Assembly (NCBI GenBank): GCA_020310875.1
Contig: CM035407.1
Span: 225,559,586-225,623,585, forward strand
Reading direction: 5' to 3'
DNA length: 64,000 bases
From: Ceratopteris richardii
Taxonomy: Eukaryota; Streptophyta; Polypodiopsida; Polypodiales; Pteridaceae
Below, piece by piece: positions 33,803 through 47,789 of the stretch (the stretch's first letter is position 1; every line of letters starts with the position of its first letter). The notes below the pieces were generated by a model, which was given only the letters and a program-made list of their open reading frames with translations, was not told the origin of the DNA and ran no database searches. Both the position numbers and the translations under genes were made by a program.

Positions 33803-33888
<86 letters not shown>
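33763..33888. repeat. GGGA/GA microsatellite
   Basis: About 125 bp of GGGA and then pure GA dinucleotides. The long S/L or R/E frames across it are artefacts of the repeat. Confidence 0.97.
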
Positions 33889-33889
<1 letters not shown>

Positions 33890-33890
<1 letters not shown>

Positions 33891-36040
33891 CTTGCTCTCA
33901 CTCTTCTCTTTGGAGATATCAAACTAAGAATCTCATTTTGTATGTGAATGTGTTTTTCATGACAAAAGATTGACATGTGGGATATCTACATTGTCAAGCA
34001 TGCATTTTCTGAGACAAGCGGCTGAGGAGAGAGGAGGAGAAAAAAAAGGAGCATATTCTTTGATTTGACCCCCTAAAACACCTACCTAGACTCACTAATT
34101 TGACCATAAATTTGTCCAAAAATATACAAATTGAAAAGAGTTGTAGATTATTTGCTTCAAGAGCTTTCTAATGATAGGTTAGCTGCTATGTTTTGCTTAG
34201 GTTTGGCCATCTATACATAGTGCATAAGTTGACTGAGTAGAATTGTGAGAACTCTTTGAGGCTTGAATTGTTTTCTTATCTTCTCATAGATGCTTAGGGA
34301 GGTGATTTCATCTCACTAAAAATAATTTTTTCTTAATTTTCTCTTTATTTAGAATATAATTATCATTTAATATCTAAGAGTTTCATAGGAAATGAATTAG
34401 AAGAAAAGAAAAAGTTGTTATGGATGGCTAGTCCATCATGACCGATTAGATTTTGAATTTCTTCTTTAATTATTTCTATTGAATGGATTTCTAAATAGAT
34501 TAAAAAATGAGTGCTTATGCATTTATTTGCACATGGAAATTCAACGATGCTTGTTAATAGTTCTCTTCAAAGATATATTGGTAAAGATTGGAAAATACAT
34601 ATAGTATTATGATTAGTTGATTATGAGAGGATAAATGCATGATTTGATTGTTTTTTTTAGAGAAAATATCCTTTTGATGGATGATGTATGGCAAATGAAT
34701 GACTTGATTACTAATGAAGCCATATATTTATGCATACCAATCCATTAGAATGTTTTAATTATAGGCAAAAAGGTAATTCAAATGCATAGAAAGAATCATG
34801 ATAGTACATTGGACATTTTTTTTGCAACATGAAAGGGTACTGCTGCATGTTGTCGTATTCATAAAATTAAGTAGAAAGATCCAATTAGCATGAATGTTTA
34901 TATGATGGTAGATGATTAAGCTCTTTACATGCCAATTTACATGTCTTTTGAAGTTTGTTTGATAGGTCAAATGGTTCAAAAGGTTCAGACTTGTTGTAAC
35001 AAAAGTTACGCTCTAGAAGGTGTACAGGGCTGATTTTGCAGAGGCATATCTCCTTGTAGGAGTGTCTGATTGGTCAGTTTTTATTGGGTTTGAAAGCCTA
35101 TATAGTGTACAATTTTACTCCAAAATTTCATGAAATTGGGAATTTTGAGTAAAGAGAAAAGTAAAAATCAATCTAGCTCTTTATGACATTATCCAAATGA
35201 TATGAATTTTTTATATGAGCAAGGGTGTAGTGTTAGCAAGTGCATGTATAAGTTTCATATGATTTGGATAAGTTGTAAGCGGATATAATGTCTATTTTAG
35301 TTCTCTAGTACCTCTGGCAAGGACTTGCTAGAGAAGTCCGCAGAGGTCTGGTGATTATGCCATTGCTCTTTGATGGAATGTCCAATTAGGCTAAATCCTT
35401 TTGGACATGTCTTATTGCATACCAAATTTTAAGAGAATTGGAGTTAATTTGGGGATTCTATGAATGCAATATATCCTCTAATCTAGTTTCTAAGTCATGC
35501 AAAATGTGCAAGTGTTGCAGACACTATTTTGCTTTTATCTATCATATGGAGAAACATATTGCAATGAAACTTGGTAAAATAATAGCATGTTAGAAAATCT
35601 ACAAATGAACCAAAATTTCACTTGACTTCACTTAGAGGTGAAGGATAACTTCTAGACCTATGTGGACACCAAACATAATTATTTTTTGAGATTTGTAGGT
35701 GCTTCTAATTTTTTGGTCTTTTTGTAGGTAATCCACTTTTTGACATAAGAAGCTAGGGGAAGTCATCAAAGACCTTAAATTGTAAATTTTTAGGGGAAAT
35801 TGCTTAGATTTAGCTTGTATTAGACTTGTAGTTAGTATAGGCTCATTTTTAATTGTTTTTGGAAATGTATAAAGCTTGTATAGCTTGTTCATGGCACTTA
35901 TTGCTGGATTTGCCATAACTTGTATAGTTATAGAATTCATGTTTTGCATTAATGAATCATTGACTAGGAGTATTGTTAGTTAGGTATTGCATTTTGCATT
36001 CAAATGACTTATCAATTATGTTGTTTGTTTAGAATGAATT
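33890..36040. other. No gene; AT-rich non-coding
   Basis: No coding sequence, RNA gene or clear repeat seen over about 2.1 kb. It may be leader or LTR sequence of the gypsy element that starts at 36045, but no match to the LTR at 40155 is visible. Confidence 0.5.
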
Positions 36041-36044
36041 TGGA

Positions 36045-39000
36045 CTAGACCCTAACTTCCATGGATGAGGTCGAGGTTGAGCGGCCTTACACTATGGAGA
36101 TTATGGCTCTCAAGGCCAAGGTTAGAGGCATGAAGGATACTCTTTAGATGATCCTTGATGCAATTAAAAAACTAGAGGTGCCACGAGTCGGTACACCAAT
36201 GCAGATGGAAGTTCCATCTGTTGAACCATCTAGTTCACACATACCACTTGCAAATGTGGGGGTGTCTGCTACTAGAGAGGTCAAGTGCAAGTAACGGACT
36301 TGAATCCACTAAACTACAATGGACAGGTTAGTGCTTGGATGGCGAATGCAGTAGAGTAGTGGATAAGTAAGTGGGAGCAATGCTTCCAGTTTTGCAATAT
36401 TCAGGATGAAAAACAGAAGATCGAGCATGCCACTTATAGTTTGTGCATAAATTTGTGCTCAGGCTTAGGGAGACATTGCATCCACTTGTGCATAAGGAGC
36501 ACTACCACACCTTAAATGAGGTATTCAAACTCGCCTTCGTGCTGGAGGATGGGTGATGTGTAACCTTCTGGACAAAAGAATGAAGTTTGGACAAGACTCA
36601 AGAAGCCATATCTTGAGTTCTAGAATCTAACAGAGAGATGAATGTCATTCAGACTTTGAGCCATGGGAAGAGAAAAGTAAGTGTATCCATGGCAGATAGA
36701 GCTTTTCACTGATCTAGTCTAACATAGCAACAGAAAGAAAAGGTTTGCCATGAAGGCCTCTATTATGAATGCCTAGGTGGGCATGCTTATAGGATGTGTC
36801 CTAAGAAGAAAAAGAAGATATCTGTAGTGATGGTGGCGGAGAGGCAACATTCCTCACCGTCCACTCCATCATCTCCTTTAGATTTTGATCTTCTAGCTAC
36901 AAACACTGAGATGGATCTTCCATCCAAAAATAAACAACTCATCTCAAATATAACAGTCACTAAGAAGGTGAAGAATGTTCTAGATGCATTGCTATCCTCA
37001 ATTGCTCAGAAAGGGTATCAATTTTTGGACACTGAGTTGGTTGTAATGAGTGGGAAAGTTAAAGGCCATCTCGTCAAAATTTTATTCGACACATGATCGA
37101 CACATAAAATTATTAACTCTTCTTTAGTGAAGAAACTAAAGCTAAAGACTACTCCATATGAATACACCTACAAAGTAGAGTTGGTAGATGGGAAGGGATA
37201 TGAGAGTTGGGATAGATGAGTTGTCAGATTACCATTCAAGATTCAAACTTATAGAGATGAGCTAGATTTTGAGATCACCAGGTTGGTTAGATTTGATCTC
37301 ATTCTCAGTAAATAGTGGCATGCAAGCAAGAAGCTGACTATTGATTTTCAGACTTGCACTTGTTTCTTTCAGAGTTACCTTCAGGTCTTTCGCCTCACAG
37401 AAAAGTGGAGCATAGGATTGAGCTAGTAGTAGGAGCTCATCCACTAGCCAGACATCCATATCAAATGAGACTGCAAGAGGAGGCAGAAGTATGTCATATG
37501 ATCGAGGAGTATCTCAACAAGGGACTCATCCAACCCAATTATTCACCTTTTGCAATCCGAGTGCTTTTGGTTCACAAAAAGGATGGGTCTTTCAGGATGT
37601 GTATAGAATTTAGAGCATGAAATAAAGTTGCAATAAAGCACAAATATCCGATGCCTCGCATCGATGATATACTGGATGCACTAAGAGGTGCTATTGTATA
37701 TAGTAAAATATACTTAGACAATGGTTATCACCAAATAAGAGTTACGGATGATGATGTACATAAAACAACTTTCTGTAGTAGATTTGGTCATTATGAGTAT
37801 CTTGTAAAGACTTTTGGTTTAACTAATGATCCAGTCACTTTTATGATGGTCATGAATGATATTTTCATCCTTTTATTGGTCAGTTTGTGGTTGATTTTGT
37901 AGATGATCTGTTGGTTTACAATAAGAGTTTGAAAGAACATGAATGTGATTTGCATACAGTTTTTCAAATGTTAGATGAGAATACTTTGTACCTCAACCCA
38001 AAGAAGACATAGCTATGTTTATCTGAGGTTGAGTACTTAGGACATATAATTTCTGCAGATGGAATAAGAATGGGTCCACGAAAAGTTTCTATGATCCTCA
38101 ATTGTCGGATTCCTCAGAATGAGTACCATATATGATCATTCTTAGGATTATCAGGCTTCTATAGGAAATTCATTGCCAACTAATTACACATAGTTGTGCC
38201 ATTGATGGATCTGTTATAGGATAATCAAAAGTTTGAGTGGACTAATGCACAATAGAAAGTGTTTGACACATTGAAATAAGTAGTTTCAAGTGCCCTAATT
38301 TTATTAGTGGTAGATCCCCAAAAACCTTTTGAAATAGAAATTGATGCTAGCAACATCGTAGTTGGTGCAGTTTTGATTCAAGATGGTAGACCAATAGCTT
38401 TTGAAAGTAAGAAACTTTCTCCAACTCAAAGAAATTGGCCTATCCATGAACAAGAATTATATGCAATAGTTATGCTTTGAAGATTTGGAGACACCATTTG
38501 TATGGTGCAACTTTTAAAGTAGACACAGATCATCACACATTGAAGTATTTTTTTTCTAAGCCCGATCTTGGGGGAAGAAATGCTAGATGGGTTGAGTTGA
38601 TGCAAGAATTTCTTATGGAAATTCTATATAGAAAAGGAAAAATGAATACAGTTTCAGATGCATTATCTCGTATTTTGCATCAGGTTAGCTTCACAGTTCT
38701 TGACAGTGATTTAATCCAAGAGATGAAATATTCATAGACTGAAGATGATTATTGTCAATCTATAATTAATAAGTTGTCAAAAAATGATATAGATAAAGCA
38801 TTTTCTAATTTTCAAGTGGAGCAAGGTTTACTCAAAAGAAAAGGAAAGATTTGTGTGCCTAATTCCCAAGAAGGGAAGTTTAGAAAAAAGTTATTTTCGA
38901 GAACCATAATGTACCTTGTGCAGGACATCCTAGTATTGAGCAAACTTTATAGTTGATCACATGCACTTTTTGGTGGCCAAAGATGGTCAGATATGTAAAC

Positions 39001-40154
39001 AATTATGTAAGTCAGTGTTTTAAATGTCAAGTGAATAAAGCAAAGAGGATTAGTCCTCCAAGTTTGTTACAAATATTGGAAATACAACAATATTGTTGGG
39101 ATAGTATTTCCATGGACTCCGTAATGCCTTTACCTAGGACACCATGACAAAAGAAAGCTATTCTTGTGCTGGTTGATCATTTGAGCAAAATGCCACACTT
39201 TATCCCTACAAAGGAATCAATGGAGGCTCCGTAAGTTGGGAAACATTATCCAGAATATTTTTAGATTGCATGGTCTACCAAAATCAATAGTTTTAGATAG
39301 GGACCCTAGGTTTACAAGAAATTTCTGGAGACATGTGTTCAATAAGCTTCAAGTTCAACTCAAGATGAGTAGTGGAGAGCATCCACAGATAGATGGTCAG
39401 ACTGAAAGAGTCAATTAGATACTAGAAGATATGTTGCAGGCATATGTATCAGAAATGCAAATAGATCAGGATAGTTTCCTCCCATTGGTTGAGTTTTCTT
39501 ATACTATAGTTGGAAGCACAAGACTACTAAGCTAGCACCTTTTGAGATGATAGATTTATTCCCCATAGTCCTGCTACCATTGGGTTACACAGGAAATCTC
39601 CAAGTGCTTCACAGCTTTTTAACGGATATGCAAGCTAACTTGCTCACTACAATCTAGAACAAGCTATTGAAAGGATGAAAGCATTTGTAGATCAACATCA
39701 TACACCATGAACGTTTCAAGAGGGCGATCATGTGTTTTTATAGGCTCCATTCATCATTGATAAACGGTCAGAAACCCAAGTTATCCCCTAGATTTTGTGG
39801 ATCTTGGACAATAATCAAGAAGATTAGTGATGTTGCATATAAATTGCAATTGTCAGATAATTGCAAAGTTCACCTAGTTTTTCCATGTTAGCAAGTTGAG
39901 ACCATATATTTCTCAAGATGATAATTGTGTAGAAGGTTGAGTTTCTTTAGAAAATAGAACATCTCATCCAGATGTCCCATTTCAAGTACTTGATAAGAGG
40001 GACTAGAAGTTACAAAATTGCTCCATGCTAGAGGATTTAATAGCATGGACTAGCCCTCCACTCATAGATGCTACTTGGGAATTAGAAGCTCTGATTCGCA
40101 AACATTTTCCTTCCCTGATCATTGAGGATATTGATCTCTAGAAGGGGGAGAGAG
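36045..40154 (+). mobile_element. Decayed Ty3/gypsy element with chromodomain-like C-terminus
   Basis: Heavily broken, many breaks. Order: gag (36060-36800) ending in a CCHC-like YECLGGHAYRMCPKKKKK; protease (about 37010-37330; KGHLVKILFDT); RT (37354-37910; [54 protein letters not shown]); RNase H (about 38330-38690; DHHTLKYFFSKPDLGGRNAR, VSDALSRIL); integrase (38953-39420; FWWPKMVRYVNNYVSQCFKC, LHGLPKSIVLDRDPRFTRNF, QIDGQTERVN); and a chromodomain-like end (about 39960-40140; DATWELEALIRKHFPSLIIE). Protease-RT-RNase H-integrase-chromodomain is the chromovirus order. A polypurine tract GAAGGGGGAGAGAG ends at 40154. Confidence 0.88.
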
Positions 40155-40404
40155 TGTTAGATTTATTTAGTATACCTCCATGGTCTACCATTGGTCTACC
40201 TGCATTTCGTCAAGCACCCTAGTTGGGTTAAGGAACAGAGCTCGGGGGAGCCAAGGCTCTAGCACGAGTCTTTGAGGTTATTCCATCTCCTCAGAGTGGC
40301 CATATGAGGAGTGTTTTCACCTTAGAGAAGACTCTAGATGTGCCAAGAGAAGGGCTATTTAAGGTTCGGATGAGAGTAGTACATATCTAATTGGGATCTT
40401 TCAA
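40155..40404 (+). repeat. 3' LTR of the chromovirus, cut short
   Basis: Starts TGTTAGATTTATTTAG just after the polypurine tract. It contains a possible TATA-like GGGCTATTTAAGG at about 40356. It runs into minus-strand copia A gag near 40405, so the right end is missing. Confidence 0.65.
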
Positions 40405-41460
40405 ATGCTACAACTTACGATAAATTTTTCTTGATCCGTGGCATATACAATCCATCTCACAATGCGAAAGAACTACCATCAGCAGTAGTCAAAGTGATCC
40501 TACTAACTCCCATTATAGGATATGAGAAGTTCTTTGAGCATGTGACAATATTCCTTGTGGGTATAGGCTCAAATGAATTGAAGAAACTATGCTGCGAGTC
40601 ATTTCCTTCACAATATTTGCAATTCTATTTTCTTCTCATCTTTCTCTTCCTTCTTCAACTGTGCAACACTAGCAGATTTCTACTTACTAGTAGATGAGCT
40701 CCATTTACCTTTGCCCTTCAGACCAGCTAAGAAAGCTTGATCTGCAACACACATAATAGACATGTTCTACCTGGATTGATCTTCTTGCAACAACACAAAG
40801 ACTAACTCCTCAAATTTTAATGCATCCGAATTGCCTTTCATCATCAATCAAAAGTAGAAGCAAAAATTTAATATGAATCTAGAAGACCATTAAGAACAGT
40901 TCCCCAAGTGAAATATCTGGTAAGACTTCATTAGCAGAAATCAAATGTTTCTTCAAATCTTTGATCTTTGTCAAAAAACTATCCATTGAATCTCCTTCAT
41001 TCATGGGCTTACTCTTCAACTATTTTTGGAGGTAAGCAACACAAGCCTCATTTCTTGCCTGGTATAAAGTGGTAAGTGTATCCCAAGCATCCTTTATTGT
41101 TTTTCAAGAGTGAATGTGAGGAATAATGGCACATTTGACAAACAAAGCTATCAATGCATGTGCATGAACATATCTACCATCACAACAAAGTTTCTCTGCA
41201 ATTGGTGCAACACAAATAGGAATCTACAGATCATCATCTTCAACACCATCTGTATCACCCTCAATTAATTGTGTTTGCTAGTGTAGTAGGGCGTTTTTCA
41301 ATAACTTGTATAATATTCCATAGCCCTTTTGCTTCCAATACATGATGCATCATATATGCCCGTAACAGGTAATTAGTACCATCCAACTTGCCCTTAACAT
41401 CTAGAATATGGAATACATCATTGATTTCAGCCATGGACACTGACTAAATACCTTTATGCA
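40405..41460 (-). mobile_element. Copia family A gag region, minus strand
   Basis: Minus-strand readings match the plus-strand gag at 13436-14396: the N-terminal stretch near 41320-41440 (KLDGTN-L), the middle around 40960-41160, and the lysine-rich end near 40690-40740. The left end matches 46430-46540. Broken, many breaks. Confidence 0.75.
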
Positions 41461-43150
41461 TGAAATATGATTGTAACTCAGAAATCATAGCTACCTATCG
41501 AGCTTGCTAAACCTATACCAAACATCAAGGCACTTGTACCTAGTGAACCAAAACCAATATATATGGTTGGCACAAAAGGAAATATTTACCTACAAAAGTG
41601 TTGTGATAGTGCGTTTGGAGGCCAAAACGAGCTCATATCAAAATGTGAATTAAAACAACATATGCATGTGTTATTTTCTTACATACAAGGGTTTACTCTT
41701 GTGCATAGGTTTATAACAATTATTTCTATGCAAGGTCATGTAATGTGACCCTATATCTTATGCATAATTTAAGGGCAATGGATATGGATGGTGCAAGAGA
41801 TAGGTTTGTGAATTTAGGCACATGTTTATTGCACAAAGAGGTATTTGCCACTTTGATAAATTAGACCTTAATTCCTAAGTTCCTATAACAACTCAACCTG
41901 AAGTTCTGGATGGCCAATGTTAGTTTTTGATATGGAGAAAAAAAGAACAATTATGTACATATATACAATGATCTTTCAAAAAATATGAATGCCTTACAAG
42001 AGCATAAGGTGCACAATTATCATGAATATTTGACAAGAAATGCCTTTAATTTTTGTCCATGTTAATGAATGGTGAGTGATCTCTTTGGTTCAATTTTTGG
42101 TGAAGAAGTCACCATGGGATCATGAACAGGATGGTACATCTCTTTGGAACCCACATAGTATGCATTGTGTTCTTCTTGGGTTGTAGTTAAGACTTTCTGT
42201 GGTTGCGGTTGCTTATCTGTGAAGTGCAGCCCTACCTTTGTTTTCATGACCTTGGATTTTTGGTATTCTTTGAAACTGATATTGATTGAGCCCTAAGGAT
42301 AGATTTGGGAGAGCAAACTTGATTGTATTGATTCCTTATTACAATAATGCTCTTAGGTATCCAAATATGTATAACTAAGGGTCATGGTTGATTATGTAGT
42401 GACTTGGGGTCTTGAAGTGGTTTCTGTGGGAGGCATGCTTGTTCTTGTGAGTACTAAAAGAATCCTCATATGGTGCTATCAAGTTCTTGGTCATCCATAT
42501 GTGTGATGGTGTTGTTCAACCATAAGAGATTTGGGTAAACTAGTATTGTTTAACTACTTGAGATGTGTGTTTGTGTAAGACAATGGTTATACAATATATC
42601 ATAGGATCAATAGCAAAGAAGATAACATATATAGTAGAATGTCAACAATTTTCTACAAATAGCAAGTACAAAGATGATGGCCGTGTCCAACTATGTGCTC
42701 TCAAGGTAGATCTTAAATGGTGATCTAGACAACTTTAGATAGGGAGTTACAAGGTAGAGGTATACTGGCTTGATTCGATATATGGGGTAGTGCAAAGTTC
42801 ATGTATTTATAAGCTAATGGGTGGGCTTTTGCAAATGTCTATACATGGGTGGTAGAACATGGGTGGCCACCCCCGCATAGTCCCCATACATGGCTTAGGT
42901 CGGTTCAACCAACTCAATAAATATAAAGGATTTTTGACTGCGATAGAGAATATTCCATGGTAACTTCCTTTCTTTATGATACCTTACATGGTCTAATTTG
43001 ACCTTCATTCAACATGCTTGTTGGGATTCCCATCAATTGGGTAATGCATGTTTGGCTTCTCCCAATAATGGGGGCCTTACAAAATGTGCATTAGTACATA
43101 CAATCATGAGGGGTAGACATTGATCATATACTAACAGTTTGTTTGGGTTC
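41461..43150. other. No gene; partly LTR-like
   Basis: No coding sequence recognised. From 42675 to 43130 the sequence resembles 5785-6500, including GTATTTATAAGC at about 42803 (possible TATA) and AATGGGGGCCTTACAA at about 43068. Copia A integrase sequence begins right after. Confidence 0.4.
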
Positions 43151-43154
43151 ATTT

Positions 43155-45819
43155 GTTCCTTGTGGTTAGCAAGTTTCTATTTTGGTATGCTCTTAATGTC
43201 AAAGTTAGGCTAAAGAATCCTTGGAAGCTCTATCTTCATAAAATGTCTGTGAAAGCTATATTTTGGGCAAGATGCACTGTTCTACCTTCGCAAAAGATGG
43301 TTTAGTTTGAGTTGCTCATAAATTGGAGCTTGTTCATAGTGATGTTTGTGGTCTTTTGTAGACACCTTCATTATAGAATTTCCTTTACTTCATGGCTTTT
43401 ATTGATGAATTCTCCAATAATATATGAGTGTATCCATTGAAAGCAAAGTCTATAGTGTTTATGTACTTCAAACAATTCCTGGTCATGAAAAATATGTCTG
43501 CATGTAAATTGGGCACCCTCCTTTTTGATTGAGGGAGGGAATGCATATCTTCTTATTTTAATGCATTTTTTATTGAGCATGGTATAAAACATCCATGTGA
43601 CATGTCATGTACACCTTAGAAAAATGGAGTTTCTTAAAGAAAGCATATGTCTCTATGGAAATGTTGATGTGTATGGTCAAAAGTCAGGATTTACCATAGA
43701 GCTTCTAGCTTGAGGCTATTATGTGTGCATCATATATACTTAAGATGCACCCCACCAAAGCATTGCAATCGATCACTTCATATAAGGCAATGTAAAAAAT
43801 TAGATGAAAAATCAATGAGATATTTTTTCCCATACAATTCTAAAAGCAAAGGCTATCATCTTTATCATCGATAGAATAAATGCATTTTGGTCAGTCGTGA
43901 TGTGGTTTTTGTGAAAGATGCAATTTAGTCACTACTTTCATGCGCCAAGGAGACATGAGTTAGCTCTAATAATGTACATGACACTTTGCTACTTCTTTTT
44001 ACATGGTAAGTCAAGTGTTGGACCAAATGAGGCCATTTCTCAACCTTTATAGGTTTCAAGTAATGATGGGGATCATTCCATTTTTTATGTAGATTTACAT
44101 GATGCACTTGATGAGAGGGATTCCATAGAGGAGGCAAAAACTATGCCTAAATGGTTGGTGTAGACCATGAGATATAGAAAGTTAGATGTGTTGATATATC
44201 ATACTTGTTCAGGATCTCAATGTGCTTTCTTTGCATCAGGTTGCTATGCAATGGCTATCACTAGTCTTTGTGATGAGAATGTGCTTGTCCTATTTGAAGA
44301 AGCAAAAATTTGAAAAATTTTGATGGTTGCTATTCAATAACAATATGATGCTAGTATCAAGAACGGTATTGGTCTTTACATGATTTGCATCCAGCCGAAA
44401 AGGCTAGTGGCATTGAATGGGTATGCAAGGTGAAACATAAGCTTGATGGAACAATTGACATGTATAAGGCTAGGCTCATTTACAAAGGTTGTGCTAAAGA
44501 GAGAGGCATTGATTTTGGTTAGGCCTTTGCTCTTTCATGTCAAATAACCATCATTCATAGCATCTATGCACTTGCATCTCATCATGGTTGGAATGTACAT
44601 CATCTCGACATTAAAAATTGCATTTTTGAATGCTGAGTTACATGAATAAATGTATGTATTTCAACTGAGTGGTTTTATACAGAAAGGGCATGAAAACAAA
44701 GTGCACATGTTTGAAAGCATTATATGGTTTGAAGCAAGCACCACATGCTTAGTATGAAAATATGTAGGCCTACTTGATTTCACATGGTAATGAGAACAGT
44801 CCAATCGAGAGCACCTTATATGTTAAGCGTGCGGATGATGTACTTCTAATTATTTTTGCATATATTGATGACATGCTACTCATTGTTTCTAATGAGAAGC
44901 ATATTAATAAATTTAAGATCGACTATATGTCTCTTTAAAGATGTCAAATTTAGGTCATTTTTATCATTATTTGGGCATTCAGCTTATGCAAGTTGATGGA
45001 GGAATAGCTTTGTGTCAAACAAAACATATTGACATATCATTGTAGCATTTTGGCCTTGAAGATTACAAATGTATTTCAACTCCCATGGAAATATGGTTAC
45101 AGTGAGTCTTCATGATGCTAGAGATGCATTTTATGTTTTTCTCTATCAGCAAGCTCTTGGGCTTGATATGCATTGCCTAGGTTTCAAGCATTGATAGGTG
45201 ATTAAGTGCATCTTTCTCTACTTGGATTATTTTATCCCAAGGGAGGGGATCATTATTACCACATTTACATGCTTTTTTTTAACTCATACTAGACTGATTT
45301 CTATGAGACGTGTGTTTCCATCAGTGGTTTTTGCTTCATCTTTGTAGCTCATGCATGTTTTGGTTGATCAAGAAGCAGCCTACTATGCCAACTTCTAGTT
45401 GTGAAGATGAGTATAATGCAGCTTTCACAACAACTATTGAGTGCGTGTGGATCAAATGCCTTTTGGCTAATTCTATTGGATGTTGGTCAATCTTCCACCA
45501 CCACCATCTTCATTGGCAGTCCAAGCGCATTGGCAGTTGCAAGGAACCTTGTGTTCCATGCTTGCACAAAGCACATTGAGGTGCACTATCATTATGTCAG
45601 GGATAGGTTCTCTGTTGCAGATATCTATTTGGCTTATGTGCCCACACATGATAATGTTGTAGATCTTTTCACAAAGGTTCTTCCTAGAGAGAAGTTTGAA
45701 GCCTTTTCCAAAGCTTTGGGCTTACTTCCCTTTGTGGATTGATATCTTCCACATAGCTTGGCACTTGCTTATACATGAGTGCCAAATCCTTGTTCACCAC
45801 ATCACTCCCAATGGAGCTT
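43155..45819 (+). mobile_element. Copia family A, integrase to RNase H
   Basis: Heavily broken copy. The integrase region is at about 43160-43920, the linker at 43920-44330, RT at about 44330-45060, and RNase H at about 45300-45742 (HACTKHIEVHYHYVRDRFS, DLFTKVLPREKFEAFSKALG). The linker and RT follow 230-1350 of the first copy closely in order, but with far more damage, so this copy is older. Confidence 0.85.
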
Positions 45820-46052
45820 TGTTTACATATTTCTGTAGTGATGTGTATGAACACACTTGGGAGTATGGGGACACTTTTTTCCCTCTTTAGGAAGTTTTTT
45901 CCTTGTGGCTTGAATATACACCTATAACTCTAACGGGTAACTTATCTTTTGTACACTCACTTGGTAATGCATTCAGTATTGTGTTTTGCTCTAATAAGCT
46001 TATTCTTCTTCCTTGTGTTATTATGTGCTTCCATGGACCTTGAACTCCAATA
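45820..46052 (+). repeat. 3' LTR of copia family A
   Basis: Begins TGTTTACATATTTCTGTAGT and ends about CTCCAATA. It aligns along its length with 2199-2429, including CTTTTTTCCCTCTTTAGGA. Confidence 0.75.
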
Positions 46053-47160
46053 TGGAACTAAGGGCTGAATTTCTAATTGAATCATCTTTTGGGAAGGTGA
46101 AATGCTTCATTTTTGCAAAAATACAACCTTCACAGAATTTTTAGAAAGTATCTCAAATTTGGTAAGAGAGGATGCCATTTTAGATTTTTGTAGGTGTAGC
46201 AAGCTACCAAAATCCATATGACCAAAGCGTGCATGCAAAAGATTTGCATATGAAATAGCCTAATAATCATAAATTGAACATGTTGAATCATTCATAATTT
46301 TTGCATAGTCTACGAGCTTATACAACCTATAACATAAAATGCTACAAACAATAATAACATCACCATTTGAGAGATCATGTATTGTACATCTATCATCAAA
46401 AACTTTGACAACCAAACCACTCTTGGTGAATGTTGAAACTGAAAATATATTTTTCTTGATCCTTGGCCCAATGATAAAGCATGTGACAATCTGAAAGAAC
46501 TTCCATCAATAGTAGTCATAATGATCTTTCCAACTTCCATTACAACATAGGAGGATTTGTTAGCACATGTGACAACATTCCTTGTAGGGTAGGCTCAAGT
46601 GAAGTGAAGAAACTGCATTGTAAGGTGATATGTTTGACTGATCCACTATCAAAGTACCAAACATCTGAGTCTACTACAGACATATGCTACTCATGAGAAG
46701 ATGGATCATAGTTGCAGAACCAATGAATGCCCATTCTTCGTTCTTAACAAGATAAGCAGACTTTGTTTTAGGTGTAGAGGCATTTGAAACAACCATTCCA
46801 ACCTCCTTTTTCTTTGCATCCTTTGCAGCTAGTTTAGGATGAATTCTTATGACATGATCATTTTCCTTATAGTACTTGCAAAAATATTTCTAATTTTTTG
46901 TTTTCTTATCATGTTTTCCTTCCACCTTTGACTATGCAACATTAGCATATTTTTGCTTATTAGTAGATGAGCTCCATTTACCTTTGCCTTTTTGACTACC
47001 TAAGAAAGCTTGATCTGTAACAGGCATAATTGACCTATTGTGACAAGATTGATCTTCATGCAAGAAAACAAAGACTAAATCCTCAAATGTAAGGTAGTTG
47101 GATTGCCTTTCCTTATAAATGGAAGAGTAAAAACAAAAGTTTGATATGAATCTAGAAGAT
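46053..47160 (-). mobile_element. Copia family A gag/protease region, minus strand
   Basis: The minus-strand reading includes FEDLVFVFLHEDQSCHNRSI and AFLGSQKGKGKWSSSTNKQK (46932-47192), matching the plus-strand gag at 14060-14220, plus protease-side sequence to the left (46050-46700). It lies head to head with the plus-strand copy ending at 46052. Broken. Confidence 0.8.
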
Positions 47161-47789
47161 TGTTGGTGTTGGCGGTAGCCAAGGAGGCCCATGCAACTTG
47201 TCGAGACAAGGAAGCATGTTGAAAACTAGTCAAATCGAGTCAAAACAAAGGGAGGGCCAAGCAAGATTGAGCACACAAGGAAGTCAAAGAAGATACAACC
47301 CATCAAATTTCTTAATGTAACTTCTTATGAAATAGTGGTTTTCATCTTTACATGCCATTGTAAATCTCATTTTTGTTGATTCCAATTCCATTTTTTTAAT
47401 TCAAGGAGTCCTAAAGCTTGAGTATTTCTAGATCTATGTACATATCAATTTTCATAATTTTTAGAGCTTGTTTGAACCTCCAAAATGACATAGGAACCTA
47501 ATTTTTAAGTAGGCCAAACACTAGGTCTGGACAGGGCCAAAGCTAGTGAAAAACTATAAAAAGAGCTAGAGAGCTCATTTTTTAGGTTGGATTCTTGGGA
47601 GTTGAATCAAATTAAGCGCATTGTAAACTTGATTTTGGCTACTCAAAGATTCCATTGCTCCATCTCTTTGTGTGATCATATGTACATGTGTGTATATGTG
47701 TGTTCATGTTGGTGTGCTTCTCACTCACACACTTGTACTCTCACTTCTACATGGTCATCATACCACCCTCGTGCCTCCTCCGATTGATA
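47161..47789 (+). repeat. 5' LTR of gypsy G
   Basis: About 629 bp from TGTTGGTGTTGGCG to near CGATTGATA. It aligns with the split LTR 19156-19464 plus 26268-26531. A TATA-like ACTATAAAAAGAGC lies at about 47555. Because this copy is not interrupted, it shows the pre-insertion state of the site where copia B landed. Confidence 0.75.

Noticed and set aside
33650-33976. Long serine/leucine (minus) and arginine/glutamate (plus) frames
   Set aside because: They are translations of the GA microsatellite.
42062-42247. Minus-strand frame with proline/threonine-rich reading
   Set aside because: Short, unsupported, and within non-coding LTR-like sequence.
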